This document shows positions 1 through 8,574 of a stretch of 64,000 nucleotides of DNA, piece by piece. The position numbers and the translations under genes were made by a program. Each line of letters opens with the position of its first letter. The first letter of the stretch is position 1. The notes below the pieces were generated by a model that was given only the letters and a program-made list of their open reading frames with translations, did no database searches and was not told the origin of the DNA. The DNA is from Bradyrhizobium algeriense (GTDB taxonomy: Bacteria > Pseudomonadota > Alphaproteobacteria > Rhizobiales > Xanthobacteraceae), in contig NZ_JAZHRV010000001.1 of NCBI RefSeq assembly GCF_036924595.1, positions 3,162,001 through 3,226,000 of the forward strand. The letters run 5' to 3'.

Positions 1-319
1 TGAGCCTGGCCACACACAGCAGCACCCTAGAGCTCCGCTCCGCTTCGAAGTTGACCTGGATCAAGAATCCACCTTCGCTCTTCCAGGCATCTGCAATCGA
101 GCACCGGCAGGACCCCGCATTGGCGATTCAGCAAAATATTGTTTCATATCAATCAGGTGCGTGCCTTTTTTAATTTCGCTTCGCCGCTATTTCACACGCT
201 CGATTTAATGCGGGTATCTGATACGCAAGAGCAGCCTGCAAAGCGAAGCATGATCGACCCCGACCGGCTCTTCCGAGATCAAGATCCACTCGACCGAACG
301 CACGCAGCGGTGCCGAGGG

Positions 320-876
320 ATCGGGCGTGGCGCCTGGGATCTCGAGTTGTCGACCCGGAAGTTGAACTGGTCCACCGCCATCCGGAAGCTCTTCGGCGTC
401 GCTCCGGATGCGCCTGTCGACTACGACCTCTTTCTTTCCCTGCTCGATGCGCAGGATCGCGATCGCACGACAAAGGCCGTGCAACAGTCGATCGATACCG
501 GCTGCAATTTCGACGTTCAATACCGGGTGCACCGGCAGTCGGATGAGGGGCACTGGGTGCGTGCGGTTGGCACAACCATCAATGGCCCCGATGGCATTCC
601 TGCGCGGCTCAGCGGCATATCGGCCGCATCGTCACCGGTATGCGCAAGGATGGCACCACGTTTCCGATGCATCTGACCATCGGCGAGATGCATTCGGGTA
701 GAAAGCCCTTCTTTACAGGCTTCGTCCGCGATCTGACCGAGCAGCAACAGACCCAGGCGCGGCTGCAGGAACTACAATCCGAACTGGTCCACGTCTCGCG
801 TCAAAGCGCGACGGGCGAGATGGCTTCCGCGCTCGCCCACGAACTCAACCAGCCACTGTCGGCCGTCAGCAATTAA
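320..876 (+). pseudogene. fixL: fixL relic (PAS sensor kinase, internally deleted and truncated)
   Basis: Remnant of the oxygen-sensing histidine kinase FixL. Frame 2 (about 320-619) encodes a first PAS domain ([44 protein letters not shown]). At about 615-622 it joins, out of frame, to the end of the haem PAS domain ([38 protein letters not shown]) and the phospho-acceptor box [15 protein letters not shown], then stops with TAA at 874-876. The haem-PAS core containing the proximal histidine is gone, and so is the whole ATPase domain. The junction lies at a short GGCAT sequence that would occur in both flanks of the intact gene, which suggests a microhomology deletion. Family assignment is from recall of rhizobial FixL. 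It cannot function as a kinase. Confidence 0.8.
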
Positions 877-879
877 TCG

Positions 880-1016
880 AACAAGGCCATCGCCCGGGAA
901 TACGAAGCCCACGCACGGTGGAGGTCTATCGGGCGAATGTCATGACCAAGATGCAGGCCGGTAACCTTTCCGAGCTGGTGCGGTTTGCGATCAGGGCCGG
1001 CATCGTCGAAGATTGA
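880..1016 (+). pseudogene. fixJ: fixJ relic (C-terminal DNA-binding domain only)
   Basis: Directly after the fixL stop, the frames encode NKAIAREYE and then, after a small frame-shifting deletion near 900, SPRTVEVYRANVMTKMQAG, NLSELVRFAIRAGIVED and a TGA at 1014-1016. This is the end of the LuxR-type helix-turn-helix of the response regulator FixJ. The receiver domain and most of the linker are absent, so a single deletion appears to run from the H-box of fixL into the HTH of fixJ. There is no start codon or ribosome binding site, so no protein is expected. Confidence 0.75.
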
Positions 1017-1059
1017 GCCAAATCAATTCGGGAACTGGCAAAACCTCTATTTTGCCGGG

Positions 1060-1482
1060 ATGACCGACACCCGAACCAGCGCCAGCGGTGAATCCGGCGT
1101 CAGCCTTCCGCCCGGGAAGTCGATGATTTACGTCGTCGATGACGATTACGATGTCCGGACGTCGTTGCGATTTCTGCTGGAAACCGAAGGATTCGACGTC
1201 CGCACGTTCCGCAGCGCCGTCGCGCTATTGGCATCTTCCACCCGAAACCGCGCGGATTGTCTGGTCGTTGATTACAAGATGGCGGAACTCGACGGACTGG
1301 AACTTGGCTCACCGTCTGCGAAGGCTCCAGGTCGCCGCGACATCGGCGACTACCTCGGCCTGACGCTGGAAACCGTTTCGCGCGCGCTTTCACAGCTCAG
1401 CGACCAGGGCGTTCTGGTATTTTCGAGCGCCCGTCAAATCGTGCTGCGCAACCACCAGCGGCTGGCAGACATGGACGCATGA
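1060..1482 (+). CDS. Chimeric receiver-FixK HTH protein (deletion fusion)
   Basis: A 140-residue open frame. Residues about 20-85 are the first half of a response-regulator receiver: MIYVVDDDYDVRTSLRFLLE carries the acidic pocket and VVDYKMAELDGLEL the phospho-acceptor Asp. The frame then passes directly into the C-terminal winged HTH of a Crp/Fnr regulator of the FixK2 type (RRDIGDYLGLTLETVSRALS, then SARQIVLRN). The second half of the receiver (Thr and Lys switch residues) and the FixK effector domain and dimer helix are missing. In Bradyrhizobium a receiver-only gene lies between fixJ and fixK2, which explains the fusion as a third in-frame deletion. The ribosome site is weak (CCGGG before ATG). 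It is either a decayed relic or a small DNA-binding protein; decay is more likely. Confidence 0.65.
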   Translation: MTDTRTSASGESGVSLPPGKSMIYVVDDDYDVRTSLRFLLETEGFDVRTFRSAVALLASSTRNRADCLVVDYKMAELDGLELGSPSAKAPGRRDIGDYLGLTLETVSRALSQLSDQGVLVFSSARQIVLRNHQRLADMDA

Positions 1483-1527
1483 GAGTATAAGCGGGTCGAC
1501 AAGGTGCCGGAAGGAAGGGAGTGCAAG

Positions 1528-1785
1528 ATGAACAATTATCGCGTCTCCTTCTACAAGGATCTCTGCAATTCCGATGGCCACAGCTTCAAGTGCCTGCAAC
1601 GCCAGATCGAGGTCCAATCGGTCGGCCCCTCCCAGGCGCTGGTGTTGGCGGAGCGGTTGGTCGACAACGAACGCCTGAATGCCGATTGCGTCGAGGTCAC
1701 GCACCTGGCGGGCCATCATGAGTTCGAACATCCGGTGTGCTATACGCCGGCTCCTGGTAAGCACGCATGGAACCGCATCGCGTAA
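1528..1785 (+). CDS. Small conserved-looking hypothetical protein
   Basis: An 85-residue protein starting at ATG 1528, preceded by a strong purine-rich site (GGAAGGGAG), so this start is preferred over the upstream in-frame GTG at 1504. The sequence begins MNNYRVSFYKDLCNSDGH and has CLQRQIEVQSV in the middle and CVEVTHLAGHHE near the end. It looks like a small alpha/beta domain with scattered Cys and His, but no motif was recognised. There is no signal peptide or membrane segment. It stands alone between the fix relic and a convergent aminotransferase gene. Function unknown. Confidence 0.55.
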   Translation: MNNYRVSFYKDLCNSDGHSFKCLQRQIEVQSVGPSQALVLAERLVDNERLNADCVEVTHLAGHHEFEHPVCYTPAPGKHAWNRIA

Positions 1786-2045
1786 TGAACTGAGCGAGGC
1801 GCGAACCGACCCCCCGGGGGCTGGCGCGCCTGGGCGGCCGGCTGTTTGATCCAGCTCAATGCGAACGCAGCCAAAAGAGCGGAATATCGATCCACATGAT
1901 GCCCGACGATGATGTCCGCATCATTCGGCGATCTCGCCGTTTTCTCCCAAGACTGCCCCGCCATCGTTGGTCGTACAGACCGCCTTGCGGGGCACTTTTA
2001 TTGCTGCCCGCAAATCCCAAATCAGCTCCGGTCGACACCGACGAT

Positions 2046-3311
2046 TTATCGATTGGATCTCGCGTCCAGTTCACAGACGGCCTTGAAGCCGTGCGAGGCC
2101 GCTTGCAGCGCCTCGTCGATATCGGCTGGGCGATGCGCCAAGGACAGGAACATATTGTGCTGGGGATGAAAGAACGCGCCGTGGCGTAGCGCGACCGAGC
2201 AGAACGCCTTGCCCTTGCGCACATCCGGGTCAGCCTCGAACAGCATCAGCGGCATCTGCGGCGGGCCGCTCTGGCGGATCGCGATGCCATGTTCTTTCGC
2301 CAGCGACGCCAGTCCCTCGCGCAACCGCAAGCCCATCGCGTGGATATGCCTGGCCAAATCAGTCTCGCGCGCGATCCGCAACGTCGCCCGCGCAGCCGCC
2401 ATCGCCACCGTGCCGCACCAGAACGACCCGGTGACGAAGACCTTGGTGGCGGCTTCACGAAAGCGGTCGTTGCCGGTAACGGCGGCCAGCGCGTAGCCGT
2501 TGGCGATCGCTTTGCTCCAGGCGCACAGATCCGGACGCACGCCGAGCGCTTCCCAGCTCCCCCTGACATCGAGGCGCAGGCCGGCCCGCACTTCATCGAT
2601 AATCAAAGCGGCGTCGGCCGCGTCGCATGCCATACGCGCGGCTGCCGCGAATTCCCTGGTCGGCAATTCGAGATCGCGTCCCATGTCGTGGCGGAAAGCC
2701 GTCACCAGTATCGCAGCGAGATCCTTGCCCGCCTCTTCGACGGCCGCCCGCAGGCTCTGCACGTCGTTGTACTCGAAGTGCAGGAGATGCGCGCGATCCT
2801 CGGCCGTTACCCCGGCAACACTTGGCGAACACCATGGCAGCGCGCCGTGATAGCTGCCACGCGCGACCAGCACCTTGCGGCGTCCAGTGCCGGCGCGGGC
2901 GATCGTCACGCAGCTTGTGGTCGCATCGCCGCCGTTCTTCTGAAACATTGCCCAATCTGCGTGCGGCAGCATGGCGACGAGGTCTTCGGCGAGTTCCACC
3001 ATGACCTCACCCGGACCGTTGAAGCAGTCTCCCTTGGCAGCCTGCGCTTCAGCCGCCGCCTGAACCTCGGGATGCCGATGGCCGAGCACAATCGGCCCCC
3101 AACTGCACATGAAGTCGATATATTCGCGGCCATCGACGTCGCGCACGCGGCAGCCCTCCGCGAAGGCAAAGAACTGCGGATAGCCTTCCGGGAGCCGCGC
3201 AGCGTTGAGATGGCCCCACATGCCGCCTGGAACCACCAACCGCGCCCTTGCGCGCAACATGGCATCCGCCGTCGGCGTTTCGTTCAACAGCGCCGTGTGT
3301 TGGGTCATCAC
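2046..3311 (-). CDS. Class III PLP-dependent aminotransferase (GSA-aminomutase-like)
   Basis: A 421-residue fold-type I PLP enzyme of aminotransferase class III. Visible features are the substrate-entry segment FMCSWGPIVLGHRHP, the cofactor-binding region QKNGGDATTSCVTIARA, the PLP-ring Asp in LIIDEVRAGLR and the Schiff-base Lys in WSKAIANGY. Best overall resemblance is to glutamate-1-semialdehyde 2,1-aminomutase-like enzymes, but this organism group makes 5-aminolevulinate by the C4 route, so another amino-group transfer or isomerisation is more likely. The substrate cannot be read from sequence. The gene is monocistronic and diverges from the DsbA-like gene. Confidence 0.8.
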   Translation of the reverse strand: MMTQHTALLNETPTADAMLRARARLVVPGGMWGHLNAARLPEGYPQFFAFAEGCRVRDVDGREYIDFMCSWGPIVLGHRHPEVQAAAEAQAAKGDCFNGPGEVMVELAEDLVAMLPHADWAMFQKNGGDATTSCVTIARAGTGRRKVLVARGSYHGALPWCSPSVAGVTAEDRAHLLHFEYNDVQSLRAAVEEAGKDLAAILVTAFRHDMGRDLELPTREFAAAARMACDAADAALIIDEVRAGLRLDVRGSWEALGVRPDLCAWSKAIANGYALAAVTGNDRFREAATKVFVTGSFWCGTVAMAAARATLRIARETDLARHIHAMGLRLREGLASLAKEHGIAIRQSGPPQMPLMLFEADPDVRKGKAFCSVALRHGAFFHPQHNMFLSLAHRPADIDEALQAASHGFKAVCELDARSNR

Positions 3312-3488
3312 GTTCTCTTGTTTGGTTTGCAGGGCCGCCTTCTCTCTGTCGCCTATGATTGGATCGCGATCACTTCAGGGTCAACTGCGATCGCAGCCAG
3401 ATGGCCTTTGGCGCGAGAAACCGGTAGAATGGTCGATAGGCCGCAGCCTTGCACGCTCGCCCTTTACCAATCCGTTTCGGAGTAACCG

Positions 3489-4124
3489 TTGAACGTTCGC
3501 TGTCGCATTGCCTTTGCCGCCCTCCTCGCTTTTGCATCGACGGCCGCACCGGGTGTCGCCCTCGCACAAAGCGCGATTGCTGCAGCAGTCGCCAAACCGT
3601 TATCGCTGCCGGACATTGCAATCGGATCTGCGAATGCACCAATCACCATCACCGAATATTCCTCGATGAGTTGTCCGCATTGCGCAGCCTTCGGCCAGAA
3701 TGTGTTCCCGATGTTGCGGTCGAAATATATCGATACCGGCAAGGTACGTTTCGTGTTCCGGGAATTTCCGCTCGACATAAAGGCCGCCGCCGCTTCGATA
3801 CTGGCGCGCTGCATCGGCAACGGCGATTCCGAAAAATACCTCAAAGCAGTCGAGATGTTATTCAAGCTGCAGGACCGCCTGATGGCCCAGACCAAGGAGA
3901 CGCTGATCTATGTCGGGGGGCAGCACGGCATGAGCGAGCAGGACGTCAAGACCTGCGAGGAAGACCAGGCGCAGTTCGACAAGCTGAACGCCGATCAGCA
4001 ATACGCGCATCGGGAAGTCAAGGTCACGTCGACGCCGACCTTCTTTCTCAACGGCGTGCGGCTGCGGGGCTCGATGTCGTTCGAGGAGCTGGAAGAGCGC
4101 ATCAAGCCGCTGCTCAAGAAATAG
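3489..4124 (+). CDS. DsbA-family thiol:disulfide oxidoreductase
   Basis: A 211-residue exported protein starting at TTG 3489. Residues 1-27 are a Sec signal peptide ending PGVALAQ. The mature part has a thioredoxin-like fold with the redox motif CPHC (SSMSCPHCAAFGQNV), an insertion of helical sequence with further Cys residues, and the cis-Pro loop STPTFFLNG before the last strand. The family forms or isomerises disulfides in periplasmic proteins (DsbA/BdbD/ScsC type). The gene is separated by 85 bp from the following binding-protein gene and diverges from the aminotransferase. Confidence 0.85.
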   Translation: MNVRCRIAFAALLAFASTAAPGVALAQSAIAAAVAKPLSLPDIAIGSANAPITITEYSSMSCPHCAAFGQNVFPMLRSKYIDTGKVRFVFREFPLDIKAAAASILARCIGNGDSEKYLKAVEMLFKLQDRLMAQTKETLIYVGGQHGMSEQDVKTCEEDQAQFDKLNADQQYAHREVKVTSTPTFFLNGVRLRGSMSFEELEERIKPLLKK

Positions 4125-4209
4125 CGCCCGCCCGCCGTCGCAGTAGCCCCTTGCCTGGCGAGGCTGGCTCGCCGATGATGGCCCCAACAAACATATTGGG
4201 GAGAGCGCC

Positions 4210-5178
4210 ATGGTCGCGGCTTTGCGCGTAGTGTTGGCAGCGACGTGGCTGCTGTCCGGCGTCGCGGCGTCATCGGCGCAAGGCTATCCGAGCAAACCGG
4301 TGCGCGTCGTGGTCGGCTTTCCCGCCGGCGGACCGACCGATGCCATTGCCCGCATCGTGGCCCAGAAGCTTACTGACAATCTCGGCCATCAATTCTTCGT
4401 CGAGAACGTCGGCGGTGCGGGCGGCAACATTGCAGCCGGCCAGGTCGCGCGCGTGACGCCGGACGGCTACACCATCATGGTCATCAGCACCGGCTTCGTC
4501 GTGAATCCCAGCCTCTACGCCAAGGTGCCGTATGATCCAGTCAAGGATTTCGTGCCGGTAACGCTGGTCGCGGTCTCGCCGAACGTCGTGGTGGTCAACC
4601 CCCAAGTGCCCGCCAAGACACTCCCGGAGCTGGTGCAGCTCATTCGCGACAACCCCGGCAAGTACGGCTTTGCCGGTCCCGGTATCGGTTCGACGCCGCA
4701 TCTGGGCGGCGAGCTTTTCCGGCTGGCCTTCAAACTCGACCTGGTGCATGTGCCTTTCACAGGTGCCGGGCCGGCGATCCAGGCAACGGTCGGAGGGCAC
4801 ACGCCGATCGCCTTCACCGCGCTGCCGCCTGCCCTGTCGGCGGTGCAGAGCGGACAACTGCGCGCGCTCGGCGTGGCGTCAACCGAACGTGCCGCCGGGA
4901 TGGCCGACGTGCCGACCTTCGCCGAACAGGGCGTGAAGGATCAGGACGCCGACACGCTCACAGGCATCGTCGCGCCCGCGGGGACACCGAAAGAGATCGT
5001 CGATCTGCTTTATCGCGAGATCGCCGGGATCGTCGCACAGCCTGATGTCAAGGAGCGCCTCACGACGCTCGGCTTCAAGGCGGTCGCCAATACGCCGGAT
5101 CAGTTCGGCGCGCGTATCAGGCTGGAGATGGACAAGTGGGGCAAGGTGGTGCGCGATGCAAAGTTGCGGATCGAGTAA
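4210..5178 (+). CDS. Bug/TctC-family periplasmic substrate-binding protein
   Basis: A 322-residue exported binding protein, start ATG 4210 after GGGGAGAG. The signal peptide ends near SSAQG, followed by the family's hallmark opening YPSKPVRVVVGFPAGGPTD and the middle segment PGKYGFAGPGIGSTPHLGGE. Bug proteins are usually the soluble receptors of tripartite tricarboxylate transporters for carboxylates or aromatic acids. No tctA or tctB membrane gene is adjacent, which is common for the many orphan Bug receptors in rhizobia and betaproteobacteria. Ligand unknown. Confidence 0.85.
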   Translation: MVAALRVVLAATWLLSGVAASSAQGYPSKPVRVVVGFPAGGPTDAIARIVAQKLTDNLGHQFFVENVGGAGGNIAAGQVARVTPDGYTIMVISTGFVVNPSLYAKVPYDPVKDFVPVTLVAVSPNVVVVNPQVPAKTLPELVQLIRDNPGKYGFAGPGIGSTPHLGGELFRLAFKLDLVHVPFTGAGPAIQATVGGHTPIAFTALPPALSAVQSGQLRALGVASTERAAGMADVPTFAEQGVKDQDADTLTGIVAPAGTPKEIVDLLYREIAGIVAQPDVKERLTTLGFKAVANTPDQFGARIRLEMDKWGKVVRDAKLRIE

Positions 5179-5195
5179 CGTACTCAGCGCCCCCG

Positions 5196-5474
5196 CTACG
5201 ATGGCGACGGTTCCGCGACCGCATCCGCGATCTTCATGAAGGTCAGGCCGATACGATTCTTCCGGATCCAGGTGACCCGGCACTCGTGCACGATCGATGG
5301 GTCCTTTGCCATCACCAGGCGAAAGTGCTGCGGGACGAAGGCAGGGTTGTCGACGTCGATCGCCGCTCCCTCGCGCGAGATATTCCGCACCACGCAGGGC
5401 ATGACGGAACCGCCCGACGAAACATAGGCAGGCTCGTCGATTTCCGTTCGCGAATACTTTCGCTTCTCTTCCAT
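5196..5474 (-). CDS. PilZ-domain protein
   Basis: A single-domain PilZ protein of about 92 residues. The cyclic-di-GMP-binding signature is visible as RKYSR near the N terminus and NISREGAAI about 30 residues later. The ATG at 5474 is preferred because GGACGGA lies just upstream; a TTG 11 codons further up is possible. Single-domain PilZ proteins act as c-di-GMP effectors or adaptors in motility and envelope control. It overlaps nothing and is convergent with the Bug gene, 17 bp apart. Confidence 0.8.
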   Translation of the reverse strand: MEEKRKYSRTEIDEPAYVSSGGSVMPCVVRNISREGAAIDVDNPAFVPQHFRLVMAKDPSIVHECRVTWIRKNRIGLTFMKIADAVAEPSPS

Positions 5475-5742
5475 TCCGTCCGTTCCGTCCCGATCTATCC
5501 CGACCAAACCGCTAGGCTAGCGCAAAACCTTAAACAAGTCGGCGCATGCGCCCGGGAAAACCGAAACAGGCGCGGCCTGCGGCCAATGCGATTGTCTTCA
5601 GACCCCATTGTGCAGAGCGGCACGAAATCCCAATCGCTTATTCGCAGATGTGCTCCGCGTCACCATGGACTTGCCGATCGCGGCGATGGCACGATAGCCT
5701 TTCCACCAATGACTGGCACACATATGCGATGACCCGGCAGGC

Positions 5743-6935
5743 ATGGTCTTGAATACATCGATTGCAAACTCTGCAGATCTCGGCGGCGACCAGGCGATGA
5801 TTGCCCGGGCCGAGGCCATCCGCCCTGATGTCGCGACAGCTTCCGATGACATCGAGACCGCGCGCCGACTGCCGCCCGCGCTGCTCGACAAGCTGCACGA
5901 CGCGCAATTGTTCCGTCTGCTGTTGCCCCGCTCGACCAAACCGATCCCGTCACTTTTTTCCACGTCATCGAAACCATCGCCAAAGCTGATGCTTCCACCG
6001 CCTGGTGCCTCAGCCAGGCCGGCGGGTGCGCGATGGCGGCAGCCTATCTCGACCTGTCGGTGGCGCAGGCGATCTTCGGCGATCCGCGCGCGGTGCTGGC
6101 GTGGGGACCCGGCCCCAGGGTTCGCGCGGTCGAATGCGAAGGCGGTTACAGGGTGACCGGCGTGTGGTCCTTTGCATCCGGCGGCCGCCATGCGACCTGG
6201 CTCGGAGCGCACTGCCCGATCCATGCCGCCGACGGCTCGCCCAAATACGACGCTAACGGTGCGCCGCTCGAGCGCACCATGCTGGTGCGCTCCGAGGACG
6301 TCGAATGGACCGACATCTGGAATACCGTTGGCCTGCGCGGGACCGCCAGCGACCAGTTCGCGCTCAACGATTTCTTCGTGCGCGCCGACCATTCGATTAC
6401 CCGTGAATTCGACCGGGAATGCCGCGAGAGCGGCCCGCTCTATCGCATGAGTAACCACACCTGTTACCAGTTGGGGTTTGCCGGCGTCGCCTGCGGGATT
6501 GCCCGCACCGCGCTCGACAACTTCGTCGAGACGATGCGCAACAAGGTACCGCGTGGTGCGAGGCAGTCGTTGCGGGACAATGCCGTGGTCCAGAGCAACC
6601 TCGCCCAGGCGGAGGTCAATCTCCGGGCCGCGCGCGGCTACGTGCTGCAGTCGATGGCCGATACCTGGAAAGATATCACCGCGGGCGCGACCATCACCGT
6701 GGCGCAGCGCATGAACATCCGCATGGCCTCCACAAACGCCATTCACAAGGCGCGCGAGGCGGTCGACTTCGCCTACAATGCCGCAGGCGCCACCGCGATC
6801 TTCGAGAACCATCCGCTGGAGCGCCGCTTCCGCGACATCCATACCGTGACCCAGCAGCTGCAAGGCCAGCTCAGGCATTTTGAAACCGTCGGCGCCTGGA
6901 TGATGGGCGTCGATACCGACCTCAGCTTTGTCTAG
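5743..6935 (+). pseudogene. Acyl-CoA dehydrogenase-fold flavoprotein, frameshifted
   Basis: The N-terminal part (5743 to about 5940) encodes IARAEAIRPDVATASDDIE and PALLDKLHDAQLFRLLLP. The remainder continues in another frame as DPVTFFHVIETIAKADASTA, the flavin-region segments GYRVTGVWSFASGG and TVGLRGTASDQFALNDFFV, and a helical C-terminal domain, ending TDLSFV. The frame change falls around 5936-5945 in CTCGACCAAACCGATCCCG, where a few bases seem lost. The whole reading resembles flavin-dependent hydroxylases/monooxygenases of the acyl-CoA dehydrogenase superfamily (HpaB C-terminal-like). It is either a true pseudogene or a sequencing error. An internal ATG at 6033 could still give a truncated C-terminal protein. 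Confidence 0.8.
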
Positions 6936-6973
6936 AGCTTCGGTTCTGATCGAACCAGAACCGAAGCTCTAGA
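6931..6973 (+). terminator. Long perfect hairpin plus T-run after the flavoprotein gene
   Basis: An 18-bp perfect stem (6931-6948 with 6956-6973; arms TCTAGAGCTTCGGTTCTG and its complement) has a 7-nt loop and is followed by TTTTTATTTT. The stop codon of the upstream gene lies inside the left arm. The shape fits a rho-independent terminator. Similar long palindromes recur in Bradyrhizobium genomes, so this may also be a copy of a repeated element. Confidence 0.75.
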
Positions 6974-7085
6974 TTTTTATTTTGACGCGTTTTCTACCGC
7001 AGATAAGTATACGCAATCTGCGCAAGCTTGATTGCTATGCGAACCGGTACCCACTTCGCTTGAAAACGCTATGGGGAGAACGACC

Positions 7086-7487
7086 ATGGGACTTGGCGGC
7101 TTGCAGCACTACACCATCGAACCATCTGACCTTGAGCGAACCAAGGATTTCTACTGCGACGTGCTGGGCCTGGAAAACGGCGACCGCCCGCCGCTCGATT
7201 TTCCCGGCTACTGGCTCTATTCCGGCGGGGCAGCCACGGTGCATCTGATGGGCACGCGCAAGCCGCGCGAGGGCATCGTGGTGCGCGGCACCGAGAAAAA
7301 GTACGAAGATACCGGCCGGCTTGACCACATCGCCTTTGCGGCGACCGATGTCGAGGGCATGCGCAAGCGTCTGCAATCGAAGGGCGTCAAATTCCGCGAG
7401 AGCATCGTGCCGCGCACCGGCGATACGCAGTTCTTCCTCTACGATCCCGATGGCGTCGGCGTCGAATTGAACTTTCCGAAAAACTGA
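7086..7487 (+). CDS. VOC (glyoxalase/dioxygenase superfamily) protein
   Basis: A 133-residue protein starting at ATG 7086 behind GGGGAGAACG. Two beta-alpha-beta-beta-beta modules are visible: LQHYTIEPSDLERTKDFYCD with VLGLENGDR, and LDHIAFAATDVEGMRKRLQS with QFFLYDPDGVGVELNF. The likely metal ligands are His in LQHYT, His in TVHLM, His in LDHIAF and Glu in VELNF. This is the vicinal oxygen chelate fold used by glyoxalase I, fosfomycin-resistance enzymes and extradiol dioxygenases. The substrate cannot be assigned. It has its own terminator downstream. Confidence 0.8.
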   Translation: MGLGGLQHYTIEPSDLERTKDFYCDVLGLENGDRPPLDFPGYWLYSGGAATVHLMGTRKPREGIVVRGTEKKYEDTGRLDHIAFAATDVEGMRKRLQSKGVKFRESIVPRTGDTQFFLYDPDGVGVELNFPKN

Positions 7488-7512
7488 GACCCCGTTCTCA
7501 TCGCGTGTCTAA

Positions 7513-7547
7513 GTCAACCCGGCCGGGTCCGTCCCGGCCGGGTTGAC
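7513..7547 (+). terminator. GC-rich hairpin after the VOC gene
   Basis: A perfect 15-bp stem GTCAACCCGGCCGGG (7513-7527) pairs with 7533-7547 around the loop TCCGT. It begins 25 bp after the VOC stop codon. No U-run follows, so it may act as a transcript-end-stabilising or weak termination structure. Confidence 0.55.
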
Positions 7548-7776
7548 TGCCGCGGCCAAGGCCCATCTGGTGTTGATATGCCACACTTCCCGTCAAAGAG
7601 TGAGGTTCCCGACAACGCCGCAAGTCAGCCATTACTAAGGCGCGAGTCCGTCAGGGTTTCATCATCATTGGAATGAGATTGGAGAAGCCGCGCCGCTGCG
7701 GCAGAGTAGCCGGGTGCCGCGCCTTTTAACCTACCCCAGGGCATGCGTACCCGGCTATTCGTCCCAGTGGAGCCCG

Positions 7777-8574
7777 CTAGTCGAGCCCGCGCTCGTGGCT
7801 CAGATTGACCATTTCCTGAATGAAGACCGCCTTTTGCTTGTCGTTCAGGCTGGCAAATAGAGGTTCGGCCGCATCGGCCACGTTGCGCTGATCGACGGCG
7901 CGGTCGTTGAGAAACTGAGCCTCATTGCGCATCTGCTCGATAATGTCATCGGGGGGATCGCGCTTGGCGCGCGCCACACGCAGATTGAGGCGATCGGCGC
8001 CGTTGTGACCGAGATAGTGCATCGCACTGTTGAACCCGGTCCAATGCTTCTCCTGTTCGGGCGTGAGGTTCAGCTCCTTCTTGATCCGCTCGATATTGGC
8101 GTCGCTGTTGGCGACGATCTGTTCGGCCGTCAGTTGCGGCGCGCCGGCCTGGGTGAGGACGGCGGCTTGCTGCTGCTGTTGCTGCTTGGCGGCCTTCGCA
8201 GCCTTGGTCCCCTTCGCCGGCTTCGACGTGTCACCCTGCTTAGAGGGCTCGCCTTGTTTGGAAACCTCGCCCTGCTTGGAAGTCTCGCCCTGCTTGGCAT
8301 CCTTTGCCGCCGGCGCCTGTCCGCCTTTGTTAGTGCCCCCGGTCAGGACGCCGGTAACGCCGCTGACCACACCGACGACACCGCCGATCGCGCCGCCCAA
8401 CACGCCACCGACCGGACCGGCAGCCTTGTTGCCCTCGCGCGCGCCCTGCTGCACGCCCTGCACCAACCCCTGCGCGTTCGCTGTCGCAGATGCGCCAAGG
8501 GCCAGCATGAGGATGACACCAAGCGCAAAAAGCAATCGCGACGGTATCGGCGCAATCTGCTGAGGACGGGTCAT
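7777..8574 (-). CDS. Exported Spy/LTXXQ-motif protein with Lys-Gln-Gly repeats
   Basis: A 265-residue exported protein with start ATG 8574; the longer frame upstream has no support. A signal peptide ends at TANAQ, followed by a Gly/Val-rich stretch (GGVLGGAIGGVVGVVSG). Then comes a low-complexity section of short repeats of the type SKQGE/SKQGD and poly-Gln. The helical C-terminal domain carries LTPEQEKHW, the LTXXQ motif of Spy/CpxP-like periplasmic proteins. These proteins act as envelope-stress chaperones in enterobacteria; in rhizobia the role is less clear. The heptad-like repeats arose from tandem 21-nt units at about 8225-8300. Confidence 0.75.
   Translation of the reverse strand: MTRPQQIAPIPSRLLFALGVILMLALGASATANAQGLVQGVQQGAREGNKAAGPVGGVLGGAIGGVVGVVSGVTGVLTGGTNKGGQAPAAKDAKQGETSKQGEVSKQGEPSKQGDTSKPAKGTKAAKAAKQQQQQQAAVLTQAGAPQLTAEQIVANSDANIERIKKELNLTPEQEKHWTGFNSAMHYLGHNGADRLNLRVARAKRDPPDDIIEQMRNEAQFLNDRAVDQRNVADAAEPLFASLNDKQKAVFIQEMVNLSHERGLD

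Noticed and set aside
1846..1859. TTGATCCAGCTCAA, a perfect TTGA-N6-TCAA FixK-type box
   Set aside because: No gene starts downstream on either strand (it lies between a gene end and a convergent gene end), so it is not called as a regulatory site.
2289..3485. Plus-strand open frame of 398 codons
   Set aside because: Antisense to the class III aminotransferase; no domain and shadow-type composition.
5936..5945. Programmed ribosomal frameshift in the flavoprotein gene
   Set aside because: No slippery heptamer or downstream pseudoknot seen, and a missing stretch of conserved residues fits a deletion better.
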